From assembly GCA_035942255.1 (NCBI GenBank), contig DASZDG010000125.1, forward strand, positions 22,468-86,467: a DNA stretch of 64,000 bases, read 5' to 3'. The notes below the pieces were generated by a model. That model saw nothing but the letters and a program-made list of their open reading frames with translations. It searched no databases and was not told the origin of the DNA. The DNA comes from JALZEG01 sp035942255 (GTDB taxonomy: Bacteria; Actinomycetota; CADDZG01; WHSQ01). A program made the translations under genes and the position numbers. Position 1 is the first letter of the stretch, and each line of letters opens with the position of its first letter. Below are positions 51,536-59,458 of this stretch, one piece after another.

Positions 51536-52119
51536 CACGCCGGGGCTCCGTCGCACGCACGACGAACGAGACCGCGATCACGGTCGAGGTCGACCTCGAC
51601 GGCGGAGACGTCGCCGTCTCGACCGGCGTGGCGTTCTTCGACCACATGCTCGACCAGCTCGGCCGCCACTCGCGGATCGGCCTGCGCGTCGGGGCGCGGG
51701 GAGACCTCGAGGTCGACGCTCATCACACAGTCGAGGACACCGGCATCTGCATCGGTGAGGCCCTCGTCGCCGCGCTGGGGGACAAGAGCGGGATCGCCCG
51801 CTACGGGGACGCGCTCGTGCCGATGGAGGAGGCGCTCGCGCAGGTCGCGCTCGACCTTTCGGGCCGGCCCCTGCTCGTCTACGACGCGCCGATGCCCGCG
51901 GAGGTGATCGGTCAGTACGAGGTCGTGCTGACCGAGGAGTTCCTCCAGGCGCTGTGCCGGAGCGGCGGGATCAACATGCACGTCCGGCTGCTCGCCGGCC
52001 GCAACGCGCACCACGCGACCGAGGCGATCTACAAGTGCGTGGCGCGGGCGCTGGGGGCCGCGGTGTCGATCAATCCCCGCGGGGGCGGCATCCCGTCGAC
52101 GAAGGGGATGCTCGCGTGA
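51532..52119 (+). CDS. hisB: Imidazoleglycerol-phosphate dehydratase
   Basis: A 195-aa monofunctional HisB (no phosphatase domain): FFDHMLDQLGRHS, the metal-binding DAHHTVEDTGICIGEAL and the repeat NAHHATEAIYKCVARAL. It dehydrates IGP using manganese. The ATG overlaps the hisC stop; the end overlaps hisH (GTGA). Confidence 0.95.
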   Translation: MTRRGSVARTTNETAITVEVDLDGGDVAVSTGVAFFDHMLDQLGRHSRIGLRVGARGDLEVDAHHTVEDTGICIGEALVAALGDKSGIARYGDALVPMEEALAQVALDLSGRPLLVYDAPMPAEVIGQYEVVLTEEFLQALCRSGGINMHVRLLAGRNAHHATEAIYKCVARALGAAVSINPRGGGIPSTKGMLA

Positions 52120-52682
52120 GGGTCGCGCTCGTGGACCACGGCATGGGCAACCTGCGCAGCGTGGCGAAGGCGTTGGAAGCCGCGGGCGCGGACGTCTCCC
52201 TCGTGTCGGAGCCGGGGGCCGCGGCGGGGGCCGAAGGCCTGTGCGTTCCGGGACAGGGCATCTTCGGCCGCTGCATGGAGGCGCTGACCGAGTCGGGCTT
52301 CGACGCGTCGATCCGCGACTGGATCGCGGACGAGCGGCCGTTCCTCGGGATCTGCCTCGGGATGCAGGTCCTGTTCGAGTCGAGCGAGGAGGGCGGGGCG
52401 CCCGGCCTCGGCATCCTCCGCGGCGAGGTCCGCCGGCTCCCGCAGGGCGTCACGGTCCCGCACATCGGCTGGAACACCGTCGGCGGGACCTACTACTACT
52501 TCGACCACTCGTTCGCCGCGTACCCCGGGGACGGGACGCCGGTCGCGGGATGGGCCGACCACGGCGGCCCGTTCGCCGCGATCGTCCGGGGGCCGCGGAT
52601 GCTCGGCGTGCAGTTCCATCCGGAGAAGTCGGGGCGGGACGGGATCGCGCTGCTGCGCGAGTGGGTAGAGGAGGCGGCGTGA
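52116..52682 (+). CDS. hisH: Imidazole glycerol phosphate synthase, glutaminase subunit
   Basis: A 188-aa class I amidotransferase with nucleophile Cys80 (FLGICLGMQVLFESS) and the His/Glu pair in VQFHPEKSG. It supplies ammonia to HisF, which is encoded 2 kb away beyond an interrupting pair of minus-strand loci. GTG start overlapping hisB. Confidence 0.95.
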   Translation: MRVALVDHGMGNLRSVAKALEAAGADVSLVSEPGAAAGAEGLCVPGQGIFGRCMEALTESGFDASIRDWIADERPFLGICLGMQVLFESSEEGGAPGLGILRGEVRRLPQGVTVPHIGWNTVGGTYYYFDHSFAAYPGDGTPVAGWADHGGPFAAIVRGPRMLGVQFHPEKSGRDGIALLREWVEEAA

Positions 52683-53449
52683 GCTTCACGGTCTTTCCGG
52701 CGGTCGACATCTCCGAGGGCCGGTGCGTGCGCCTGCTGCAGGGCCGCTTCGGCACCGAGACCGTGTATTCGGACGATCCGGTGAAAGTCGCGCTCGGCTT
52801 CTGCTCGGCGGGCGCGCGCTGGCTGCACATCGTCGACCTCGACGGGGCGAAGACCGGCGTGAGGGCGAACAAGGACCTCGTGCTCGAAGTGGTGCGCCGG
52901 GCCGCGTGCCCCGTGCAGGCCGGCGGAGGCATGCGGACGCTCGACGACGTCGAGGACGTGATCGCCGCGGGGGCGAACCGCGCCGTGCTCGGCACGGTCG
53001 CGCTCGAGGACCCCGAGGCGGCCGCGCGGGCCTGCAAGACCTACGGCGAACGGATAGCGGTCTCGCTCGACGCGCGCGGCGGCGAGCTCGCGTCCCACGG
53101 GTGGACCGTCGGGACCGGGATCCCGGTCCTGGAGGCGGTCGCGGCGTTCGAAGCGGCCGGCGTCTCGCTGTTCATCTACACCGACGTCACGCGGGACGGG
53201 ACGATGAGCGGGCCCGACGTCGCGGGCCTCCTGAGGATCACCGAGGCGACGAGCCTTCCGGTCGTCGCGTCCGGGGGCATCTCGTCGCTGGACGACCTGC
53301 GCACGGTGGCGCGTCTGCGACCCGACGGCGTGGCCGGCGCAGTGGTGGGCCGCGCTCTCTACGAGGGGAAGTTCGGGGTCGGCGAGGCGAACTACGCGGC
53401 GGACGAAGCCGCGGCGGGCCGGGCGGAGCCGCCGCTCATCGAGCCGTAG
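52679..53449 (+). CDS. hisA: Phosphoribosyl isomerase (HisA, possibly bifunctional PriA)
   Basis: A 256-aa TIM barrel: PAVDISEGRCVRLLQG, HIVDLDGAKTG, AGGGMRTLDDV and the second acid in YTDVTRDGTMSGP. HisA isomerises ProFAR. In actinobacteria the enzyme is often PriA, which also does the TrpF step; the absence of trpF from the trp genes here would fit, but sequence reading alone cannot separate the two. GTG overlaps hisH. Confidence 0.92.
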   Translation: MSFTVFPAVDISEGRCVRLLQGRFGTETVYSDDPVKVALGFCSAGARWLHIVDLDGAKTGVRANKDLVLEVVRRAACPVQAGGGMRTLDDVEDVIAAGANRAVLGTVALEDPEAAARACKTYGERIAVSLDARGGELASHGWTVGTGIPVLEAVAAFEAAGVSLFIYTDVTRDGTMSGPDVAGLLRITEATSLPVVASGGISSLDDLRTVARLRPDGVAGAVVGRALYEGKFGVGEANYAADEAAAGRAEPPLIEP

Positions 53450-53452
53450 GGC

Positions 53453-54112
53453 TCAGCGCCCGCCGAGCCGGATCGTGGAGCCCCGGCAGGGCCCGATGGC
53501 CATTCCCAGGCCCTCCGCCCACGCGGGCGCGAACGAAGGGGGCACCTGGTACGCCCACTGGACGCCGAACGCGAGGACGACCTTCCCGGGTGCGTTGCCG
53601 GCCCAGTCGTAGGTGAACCGATGAGGCCGCAGGGTGGTCCGGACGCGGCCCTTCGGGAGGTCGACGTCCTGGGCGATCGTGCCGGGGGCGGGGGCCGCAC
53701 CCTCGCCGTCGACGACGAGCTCCACCGTCGTGGCGCCCCGCGCCTTGCCGGTGGAGGGGGTGGCCGAGACGAGCCGGGCGCTCTGCGGCCCGGTCGTGTC
53801 GAAGTGCATCCTCTTCACGCACATGCCGGGGGCCGGGTTGGCCTCCATCTGGATCCAGTACCCGACGAAGTCCTCGGCGGCGTTCGTGTCCGCCGGCACG
53901 AGGTCGTATGCCCAGGCGCAGGACTGGCCGCGAGATTCCCCCGGCCCGGGCGGGCCGTCGTCCTCGCAACCGAGGGGAGACCCGGGGACGAGGGGGCCGG
54001 ACGTCCGCGGGGCCTCGGACGCGTCCTGCACCGCAGCCGACGCGGGGACCGGGAAGGCGAGCGCGAGCACGGCCGCGAGAGCCAGAGCGGGTCGATACGG
54101 ACGTAAGGCCAC
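53453..54112 (-). CDS. Secreted protein of unknown function
   Basis: A 219-aa protein with signal peptide (ALALAAVLALAFPVPASA) and a mature beta-rich domain containing three cysteines (PLGCEDD, GQSCAWAY, PGMCVKRM) and a DYWIQ-like FVGYWIQMEANPAPG segment. Not recognised. It is convergent to hisA (3 nt apart) and lies downstream of hicAB on the same strand. The GTG start is chosen for the signal peptide; a longer frame would add a very basic extension. Confidence 0.6.
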   Translation of the reverse strand: MALRPYRPALALAAVLALAFPVPASAAVQDASEAPRTSGPLVPGSPLGCEDDGPPGPGESRGQSCAWAYDLVPADTNAAEDFVGYWIQMEANPAPGMCVKRMHFDTTGPQSARLVSATPSTGKARGATTVELVVDGEGAAPAPGTIAQDVDLPKGRVRTTLRPHRFTYDWAGNAPGKVVLAFGVQWAYQVPPSFAPAWAEGLGMAIGPCRGSTIRLGGR

Positions 54113-54162
54113 GCGCTGTACTTCGCCGTCGAAGCGCCGCGACCTCCGGGCGAGGGGTCGTG

Positions 54163-54378
54163 TCAGATTGCGACGGCGAGATATTCGGCCGACGTCGTGG
54201 GGGTCGGGATCGGCAGCCCGTCGTCCTGTAGGCCTTTCAGGTGCAGGGCAATGGCGTCGCGCATCAGAGCGAGCGTCTCCTCGCGAGTGTCTCCGGTGGT
54301 GACGCATCCCGGCAGATCGGGAAGATAGGCGGAGAAGTTCCCCTCGGCCCGCTCGACCACGACCAGGTACTCGTTCAC
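54163..54378 (-). CDS. hicB: HicB-type antitoxin
   Basis: A 71-aa protein with the HicB partial RNase H fold: EYLVVVERAEGNFSAYLPDLPGCVTTGDTREETLALMRDAIALHLKGLQDDGLPIPTP. No separate DNA-binding domain is present, so autoregulation would need a partner. GAAGGAG precedes the GTG, which overlaps the hicA stop (GTGA). Confidence 0.88.
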   Translation of the reverse strand: MNEYLVVVERAEGNFSAYLPDLPGCVTTGDTREETLALMRDAIALHLKGLQDDGLPIPTPTTSAEYLAVAI

Positions 54379-54569
54379 GGCGTCTCCTTCAGCTGCGCTC
54401 GCTTGAGGATACTCGCCAGCGTCTTCCGCGGGACGTCGTGACTCGGCTTTCCAGCGATCGTGACACGACCCTTCTTCACGGGGTGTTTGAACTGCCGGTG
54501 GCTCCCTTGCTGCGCCGCCAGGAACCATCCGTCTGCCTCGATGAGCTTGATGACCTCTCGGAACTTCAC
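54375..54569 (-). CDS. hicA: HicA-type mRNA interferase toxin
   Basis: A 64-aa dsRBD-like protein: VKFREVIKLIEADGWFLAAQQGSHRQFKHP with the catalytic His24 in GSHRQF, then KKGRVTIAGKPSHDVPRKTLASILKRA. HicA cleaves mRNA when free of HicB. An upstream start would extend it by 18 residues; the GTG at 54569 gives the usual length. The pair sits inside the his gene block, divergent from hisF. Confidence 0.88.
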   Translation of the reverse strand: MKFREVIKLIEADGWFLAAQQGSHRQFKHPVKKGRVTIAGKPSHDVPRKTLASILKRAQLKETP

Positions 54570-54643
54570 GCACTCGCCTTCTTCCGCTGACGCCGGTTCC
54601 AACGTAAGGAGAGGGTGCGACAAGAACGCGGCCCCCGCCCCGC

Positions 54644-54649
54644 TAGGGT
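54644..54649 (+). promoter_or_regulatory. Putative -10 box of hisF (leaderless)
   Basis: TAGGGT lies exactly 6 nt before the hisF ATG; no Shine-Dalgarno. It gives hisF a promoter of its own after the hicAB interruption. Confidence 0.5.
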
Positions 54650-54655
54650 CCCCAC

Positions 54656-55426
54656 ATGCTCGCCAAGCGCGTCGTTCCCTGTCTCGACGTCGACAAGGGG
54701 CGCGTCGTCAAGGGCGTCAAGTTCGAGGGGCTCCGCGACGCCGGCGATCCCGTCGAGCTCGCGGCCCGCTACGACGCCGAGGGCGCCGACGAGCTCGTCT
54801 ACCTCGACATCACCGCGTCGTCCGAGGGCCGCGACCTCATCCTCGACGTTGCGGCCCGCACGGCCGAGACCCTCTTCATTCCCCTCACGATCGGCGGCGG
54901 TGTCCGCACCGTCGCCGACGTCCGCACGCTCCTGCGCGCCGGCGCGGACAAGGTCGCGATCAACACCGCGGCCCTCGACGACCCGGACCTCCTCCGCCGC
55001 GCCGCGGACGAGTTCGGGGCCCAGGCCGTCGTCGCCGCGATCGACGCGCGCCGCTCCGGCACGAGCTGGGAGGTCTTCGCCGAGGGCGGCCGCCGCAACA
55101 CCGGACGCGACGCGGTCGAATGGGCCGAGGAGGCGGCGGAGCGCGGCGCGGGGGAGATCCTCCTGACCTCGATGGACGCCGACGGGACGACCGATGGATA
55201 CGACCTCGCGCTTACGGCTGCGGTGACGCGCGCCGTGGACGTGCCGGTGATCGCGTCGGGCGGCGCCGGGACGCCCGAGCACCTCGCCGACGCCGTCGAC
55301 CCGGCCCGAGGCGGCGCGGCCGCCGCTCTCGCCGCGTCGGTCTTCCACTTCGGCACGTTCTCGATCGCCGACGCGAAGGACGCCATAGCGAGGCGAGGGC
55401 TGCCCGTTAGGATCGCCGCCCGATGA
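54656..55426 (+). CDS. hisF: Imidazole glycerol phosphate synthase, cyclase subunit
   Basis: A 256-aa TIM barrel that makes IGP and AICAR with HisH. Catalytic Asp11 is in VVPCLDVDKGRVVKG and the second Asp in VVAAIDARRSG; VEWAEEAAERGAGEILLTSMDADGT is the phosphate-site signature. It ends in ATGA with the M24 peptidase gene. Confidence 0.96.
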   Translation: MLAKRVVPCLDVDKGRVVKGVKFEGLRDAGDPVELAARYDAEGADELVYLDITASSEGRDLILDVAARTAETLFIPLTIGGGVRTVADVRTLLRAGADKVAINTAALDDPDLLRRAADEFGAQAVVAAIDARRSGTSWEVFAEGGRRNTGRDAVEWAEEAAERGAGEILLTSMDADGTTDGYDLALTAAVTRAVDVPVIASGGAGTPEHLADAVDPARGGAAAALAASVFHFGTFSIADAKDAIARRGLPVRIAAR

Positions 55427-56565
55427 CGACCTTCCTGATCTACGACGACGCCCTGCGCAGCCCGGAGCTCCGCCACGAGATCGCGGAGCCGATCGGCGAC
55501 CCCCTGATCTTCGTCGAGCACGAGGGGAAGCGCATCGTCGTCACGAGCATGTTCGAGGCGCCGATCCTGTCGCGGCGAGAGGACGTCGTCGACGAGGTCT
55601 GGGACTACCCGAGCCTCGGGTGGGCCGAGCTGATCAAGGACACGAGCTTCCCCGAGATCCACATCGGCCCGGAGCTCGTAGCGCGGGCGCTGAAGCGCCT
55701 GAACGTCGACAAGGTGTGCGTGCCGGCGACGTTCTGGAGCCTCGTCGCCGACTACCTCCGGGACAACGGGGTCGACGTCGTCGTCGACCCGGACGCGTGG
55801 GCCCGGCGCCGGCGGCGCAAGACGCCGTGGGAGCTGGAGGGCATCGAGCGCGCCCAGCGCGCGACCGAGACGGCGATGCTGACGGCGGCCCGCATGCTGC
55901 GCGAGGCAGAGCCGACGTCGGGGAACCGGCTGCGCTTCGAGGGGGAGATCCTCACGGCGGAGTGGATCCGCGAGGTCATGAACGCGGAGCTGCTCGCGCA
56001 GGGGGCCGAGAGCGAGGAGATCCTGGTCCAGTCGGGCGACGCCTGTTTAACCGGGCACGACCCCGGCATCGGCCCGATCCTCCCGGACACCACGTGCGTG
56101 ATCGACTGCTTCCCGCGCGACCGCCGCTCGGGCGCGTACACGGACATGACGAGGACGTTCGTCCCGGGCACTCCGTCCGAGGACGTGATCCGGCTGCACG
56201 GGCACTGCCGCAAGGCCCTCGAGCTCGCGTACGAGTCGATCCGTCCCGGCTCCGCGGACGCGCACCAGAAGGTCGCCGAGTACTTCCACTCGCAGGGCTT
56301 CCCGACCGTCGACCACCACGAGGGCGAGGGTTACCCGTCTCAGGGGTTCGTCCACAGCCTCGGCCACGGCGTCGGGCTCCAGGTCCACGAGCGGCCGTGG
56401 GTGGGGCGGAGGTCCGACGCTCTCAAGGAGGGCGACGTCGTGGCGATCGAGCCCGGCCTCTACTTCGCCGGGCTCGGCGGGGTGCGGCTGGAGGACACCG
56501 TGCTCGTGACCGACAACGGGTTCGAGCACTTCACGGACCCGTTCCCGTACGACCTGCAGCCCTGA
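55423..56565 (+). CDS. M24 family metallopeptidase (Xaa-Pro aminopeptidase-like)
   Basis: A 380-aa protein with a creatinase-like N-terminal domain and a pita-bread M24 domain. The metal ligands are visible: two Asp in TCVIDCFPRDRRSGAYTDMTRTF, His in VHSLGHGVGLQVHE, Glu in VAIEPGLYF and Glu in GVRLEDTVLV. It should cleave N-terminal residues next to proline. Its place between hisF and hisI, coupled to hisF by ATGA, is not explained by histidine synthesis. A TAGGAT box 9 nt before the ATG could also drive it separately. Confidence 0.88.
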   Translation: MTTFLIYDDALRSPELRHEIAEPIGDPLIFVEHEGKRIVVTSMFEAPILSRREDVVDEVWDYPSLGWAELIKDTSFPEIHIGPELVARALKRLNVDKVCVPATFWSLVADYLRDNGVDVVVDPDAWARRRRRKTPWELEGIERAQRATETAMLTAARMLREAEPTSGNRLRFEGEILTAEWIREVMNAELLAQGAESEEILVQSGDACLTGHDPGIGPILPDTTCVIDCFPRDRRSGAYTDMTRTFVPGTPSEDVIRLHGHCRKALELAYESIRPGSADAHQKVAEYFHSQGFPTVDHHEGEGYPSQGFVHSLGHGVGLQVHERPWVGRRSDALKEGDVVAIEPGLYFAGLGGVRLEDTVLVTDNGFEHFTDPFPYDLQP

Positions 56566-56570
56566 GACAC

Positions 56571-56885
56571 GTGGACCCCGACGAGATCGTCTACGACGAC
56601 CGGGGGCTCGCCCCGGCGATCGTCCAGGACGAGGCCACGAAGGACGTGCTCATGCTCGCGTGGGTCGACGCCGAGGCCGTGCGGCGCACGCTCGAGACGA
56701 AGACGACGTGGTTCTGGAGCCGCTCGCGCCGCGAGTACTGGAACAAGGGCGCGACGTCCGGCAACACGCAGAAGGTCGTGGAGCTCCGGTACGACTGCGA
56801 CGCGGACGCGCTCCTGATGGTCGTGCAGCCCGCGGGCCCCGCCTGCCACACGGGCGAGCGGACCTGCTTCTACCGGAGGTTCTGA
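56571..56885 (+). CDS. hisI: Phosphoribosyl-AMP cyclohydrolase
   Basis: A 104-aa stand-alone PRA-CH enzyme (no HisE fusion): VLMLAWVDAEAVRRTLET, TTWFWSRSRREYWNKGATSGN, and metal/zinc residues in RYDCDADALLMVVQP and GPACHTGERTCFYR. The GTG lies 5 nt after the M24 gene. The stop overlaps the presumed CTG start of trpE. Confidence 0.95.
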   Translation: MDPDEIVYDDRGLAPAIVQDEATKDVLMLAWVDAEAVRRTLETKTTWFWSRSRREYWNKGATSGNTQKVVELRYDCDADALLMVVQPAGPACHTGERTCFYRRF

Positions 56886-58375
56886 CCGCGCACCGGCCGG
56901 CGCGCGCGGAGTTCGCGCAGCTGCTCGAGCGCAACGTCATCGTCCCGGTGTGGCGGGAGGTGCTGGCGGACGCGCAGACGCCGGTCGCCGCCTTCATGCG
57001 CCTCGACCCGCGGCCGAACGGCTTCCTGCTGGAGAGCGTCGAGGGCGGCGAGCGGTGGGCGCGCTACTCGTTCATCGGCGGCGACGCGTTCGGCACCGTG
57101 CGCGCCCACGACGGCGTCGTGTCGCTGGAGGGCGAGGCCCCCGTCGCGCCGGAGGACGGCGAGCCCCCGCTCGCCTACGTCGGCCGCCTCCTCGCGGCGT
57201 GCCGCGCCCCGGCCCTCCCGGGGCTCCCGCCCCTGCACGGGGGCGCCGTCGGGTTCCTCGGATACGACTGCGTGCGCGAGCTCGAGCGGCTCCCCGACGC
57301 GCCGCCGGACGACCTAGGGCTCCCGGACCTCGCGTTGCTGCTCACGCGCACCTTCGTGGTGTTCGACCACCTGCTCCAGAAGGCGTTCGTGATCACGAAC
57401 GTGATGAGGAGCCCCGGCGTCTCCGCAGACCGCCTCTACGACGACGCGACCGCGCGTTGCGACGAGGTCGTCGATGCCTTCGCCGCGCCACTGGGCGCGC
57501 CGGCAGCGGAGCTCGACTTCTCGCCGCTCCCCGCGGACGCGGCCGTCGCGGACGCCGAGTACGCGGCATGGGTCGAGACCGCACGCGAGCACATCTACGC
57601 CGGCGACGTCTTCCAGGTCGTCCCGTCGCGGCGCTTCGAGGCGCCGCTCGCGGGCTCCTCGTTCAACGCGTACCGCGCGCTGCGCGCGCTGAACCCGAGC
57701 CCCTACATGTACTTCCTGCGCTTCGGCGCGAGCGGATCGCACCCCGAGTTCGAGATCGCGGGGTCGTCGCCCGAGCCGCTCGTGCGCGTGACCGGGGACC
57801 GCATCGAGACGCGGCCGATCGCAGGGACGCGCGGCCGCGGCGCCACGCGGGCCGAGGACGAGGAGCTCGAGCGCGACCTGCTGGCCGACGAGAAGGAGAG
57901 GGCCGAGCACGTCATGCTCGTCGACCTCGCTCGTAACGACGTCGGCCGGGTCGCGACGTACGGGTCGGTACGCGTCGAGGAGCTGATGGTCGTCGAGCGG
58001 TACTCGCACGTGATGCACATCGTTTCGAGCGTCACGGGGGTCCTGCGCCCGGACCGGACGCCGTTCGACGCGCTTCTCGCGTGCTTCCCCGCCGGGACCG
58101 TGTCGGGCGCGCCGAAGGTGCGCGCGATGGAGATCATCGACGGGCTCGAGCGGACGAAGCGGGGGCCGTACGCGGGTGTCGTCGGCTACTTCGACTTCTC
58201 GGGCAACCTCGACACCTGCATCACGATCCGAACGATCGTCGCCACCGGGGGCCGCGCCTACGTCCAAGCGGGCGCGGGGATCGTGGCGGACTCGGTGCCG
58301 GAGGCCGAGGCGGAGGAGACGCGGCGGAAGGCGGAGGCGCTGCTGCGGGCCGCGGCGGCGGCCGCCGGGCTCTAG
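56882..58375 (+). CDS. trpE: Anthranilate synthase component I
   Basis: A 497-aa chorismate-binding enzyme: feedback-inhibition motif LLES (49-52), SRRFEAP, RIAGSSPEPLVRV-type EIAGSSPEPLVRV, IAGTRGRGATRAEDEELERDLLADEKERAEHVMLVDLARND and AGAGIVADS. With a TrpG partner (not here) it makes anthranilate. No ATG/GTG/TTG precedes the conserved N-terminus; the best candidate is CTG 56882, overlapping the hisI stop (CTGA) with GGAGG just upstream. The LLES motif implies tryptophan feedback control. Confidence 0.93.
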   Translation: MTAHRPARAEFAQLLERNVIVPVWREVLADAQTPVAAFMRLDPRPNGFLLESVEGGERWARYSFIGGDAFGTVRAHDGVVSLEGEAPVAPEDGEPPLAYVGRLLAACRAPALPGLPPLHGGAVGFLGYDCVRELERLPDAPPDDLGLPDLALLLTRTFVVFDHLLQKAFVITNVMRSPGVSADRLYDDATARCDEVVDAFAAPLGAPAAELDFSPLPADAAVADAEYAAWVETAREHIYAGDVFQVVPSRRFEAPLAGSSFNAYRALRALNPSPYMYFLRFGASGSHPEFEIAGSSPEPLVRVTGDRIETRPIAGTRGRGATRAEDEELERDLLADEKERAEHVMLVDLARNDVGRVATYGSVRVEELMVVERYSHVMHIVSSVTGVLRPDRTPFDALLACFPAGTVSGAPKVRAMEIIDGLERTKRGPYAGVVGYFDFSGNLDTCITIRTIVATGGRAYVQAGAGIVADSVPEAEAEETRRKAEALLRAAAAAAGL

Positions 58376-58629
58376 TAGTCCTCGAGCGATTCGGTCTCGG
58401 AAGCGGCGATCTTCAGGTGCACGGCGTCCGCGGTCATGCGGTCGATCGCGTCGGCGGGGACGAATTTTTGTCCGTCCAGGAGTCCCGGGCGGAACGTCAC
58501 GCCCGAGAAGATGTCCTTCTGCTCGTCGGCCACGACGGTCGTGACGCGCCCGACCTCGGAGCCGTCGCTCGCGACGATCGGCGTGCCCTCCTCGAGCGCG
58601 AGCCAGGCGATCTGGCGGTCTTCCGGCAT
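58372..58629 (-). CDS. PRC-barrel-like small protein
   Basis: An 85-aa protein with a beta-barrel pattern (LEEGTPIVASDGSEVGRVTTVVADEQKDIFSGVTFRPG ... KFVPADAIDRMTADAVHLKI) typical of PRC-barrel proteins. Function unknown. Convergent with trpE (stops overlap in CTAG) and divergent from the lipoprotein gene. TAGACT lies 6 nt before its ATG, again the leaderless pattern. Confidence 0.75.
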   Translation of the reverse strand: MPEDRQIAWLALEEGTPIVASDGSEVGRVTTVVADEQKDIFSGVTFRPGLLDGQKFVPADAIDRMTADAVHLKIAASETESLEDY

Positions 58630-58657
58630 GTTGCGAGTCTACGGGCCGGGGCTCGCC

Positions 58658-58663
58658 TAGATT
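58658..58663 (+). promoter_or_regulatory. Putative -10 box of the M28-like lipoprotein gene (leaderless)
   Basis: TAGATT lies 6 nt before the GTG. On the opposite strand TAGACT (58641-58636) lies 6 nt before the PRC-barrel start, so this 40-bp gap holds two back-to-back leaderless promoters. Confidence 0.45.
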
Positions 58664-58669
58664 GCCCCC

Positions 58670-59449
58670 GTGCGCGCAGTCCGGACCGTAGCTCTCGCCC
58701 TCCTGCTCCTCGGCGCCGCCTGCTCGACGCTGCCCGAGGGACAGCGGTCCGACGCGCCCGTCACCGGGCCGCCCGAGATCGAGCCGGCGACGATCGAGCG
58801 CCACGCCGCGCAGTTCGACGAGGAGGAGCCGGTGCGGGAGCCGGGGTCGCAACAGGAGCTCGCCGCGTCCGCCTACATCGTCGCCCACGTCACCGACGCC
58901 GGGTACGTGTTCCGGCTCGATGCCGTTCCCGTCCGGGACCTCGTGCGGTCGACGAACGTGGTCGCGCTGCCCCCCGGCGGCGAGGAGGCCGGCACGATCG
59001 TCGTCGCCGGATACGACAGCACCGAGACCTCCGAGCCCAACGGCCACGCGATCGGCGTGTGGCTCGAGGTCGCGCGCGCGTTGCGCGTCGTGGACCGCGC
59101 CCACGGCGTCCAGTTCGTCGCGCTGGGGGCCGAGGAGACGCAGACCGGGGACGGGAGGCTGGGCTCCCGCAGGCTTGCGCAGCAGCTGTCCGACGACGGT
59201 CGTTCTCCCGCGATCGTCGTGATCGGGAACGTCGAGGCCGGAGGCGAACGGGTCGAGGTGAGCGGCGCTGCAGAGGAGGCAATCCGTGGCGAGGCGGCGA
59301 GCGCGGGAGTCCCGGTCCGCGTTGTAGCAACGGGGGAGGGCTCCGGCACCGCGGGCGTCTTCACGGCGGCGGGGTTCGACACGACGCTCGTCGAGGGCGG
59401 TGCCGAGGCGGTCGCGCGGGTGCTGCTGGCGCATCTAGCGACCCTTTAG
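58670..59449 (+). CDS. Lipoprotein with degenerate M28 peptidase-like domain
   Basis: A 259-aa protein with a lipobox (LLLLGAAC, Cys18). The layout follows M28 aminopeptidases: GSQQELAASAYIVAHVTDAGYVF, NVVALPPG, IVVAGYDSTETSEPNGHAIGVWLEVARAL and FVALGAEE. The usual metal-binding His-x-Asp site (GAHYDS) reads GYDS here and the bridging Asp region EPNGHAIG has lost its DN pair, while the catalytic EE is kept. It is therefore probably a non-catalytic relative. It precedes trpC by 9 nt. Confidence 0.65.
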   Translation: MRAVRTVALALLLLGAACSTLPEGQRSDAPVTGPPEIEPATIERHAAQFDEEEPVREPGSQQELAASAYIVAHVTDAGYVFRLDAVPVRDLVRSTNVVALPPGGEEAGTIVVAGYDSTETSEPNGHAIGVWLEVARALRVVDRAHGVQFVALGAEETQTGDGRLGSRRLAQQLSDDGRSPAIVVIGNVEAGGERVEVSGAAEEAIRGEAASAGVPVRVVATGEGSGTAGVFTAAGFDTTLVEGGAEAVARVLLAHLATL

Positions 59450-59456
59450 GGTCGCT
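59437..59456. promoter_or_regulatory. Operator-like palindrome over the trpC -10 box
   Basis: AGCGACCCT-TT-AGGGTCGCT is a perfect 9-bp inverted repeat. It contains TAGGGT (59447-59452), which lies exactly 6 nt before the trpC ATG, and the stop codon of the previous gene. It is positioned to block a leaderless trpC promoter. Confidence 0.55.
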
Positions 59457-59458
59457 CC

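Noticed and set aside
53453..54656. Mobile element carrying hicAB
   Set aside because: No transposase, integrase, terminal repeats or target duplication are visible around the block, and base composition matches the flanks.
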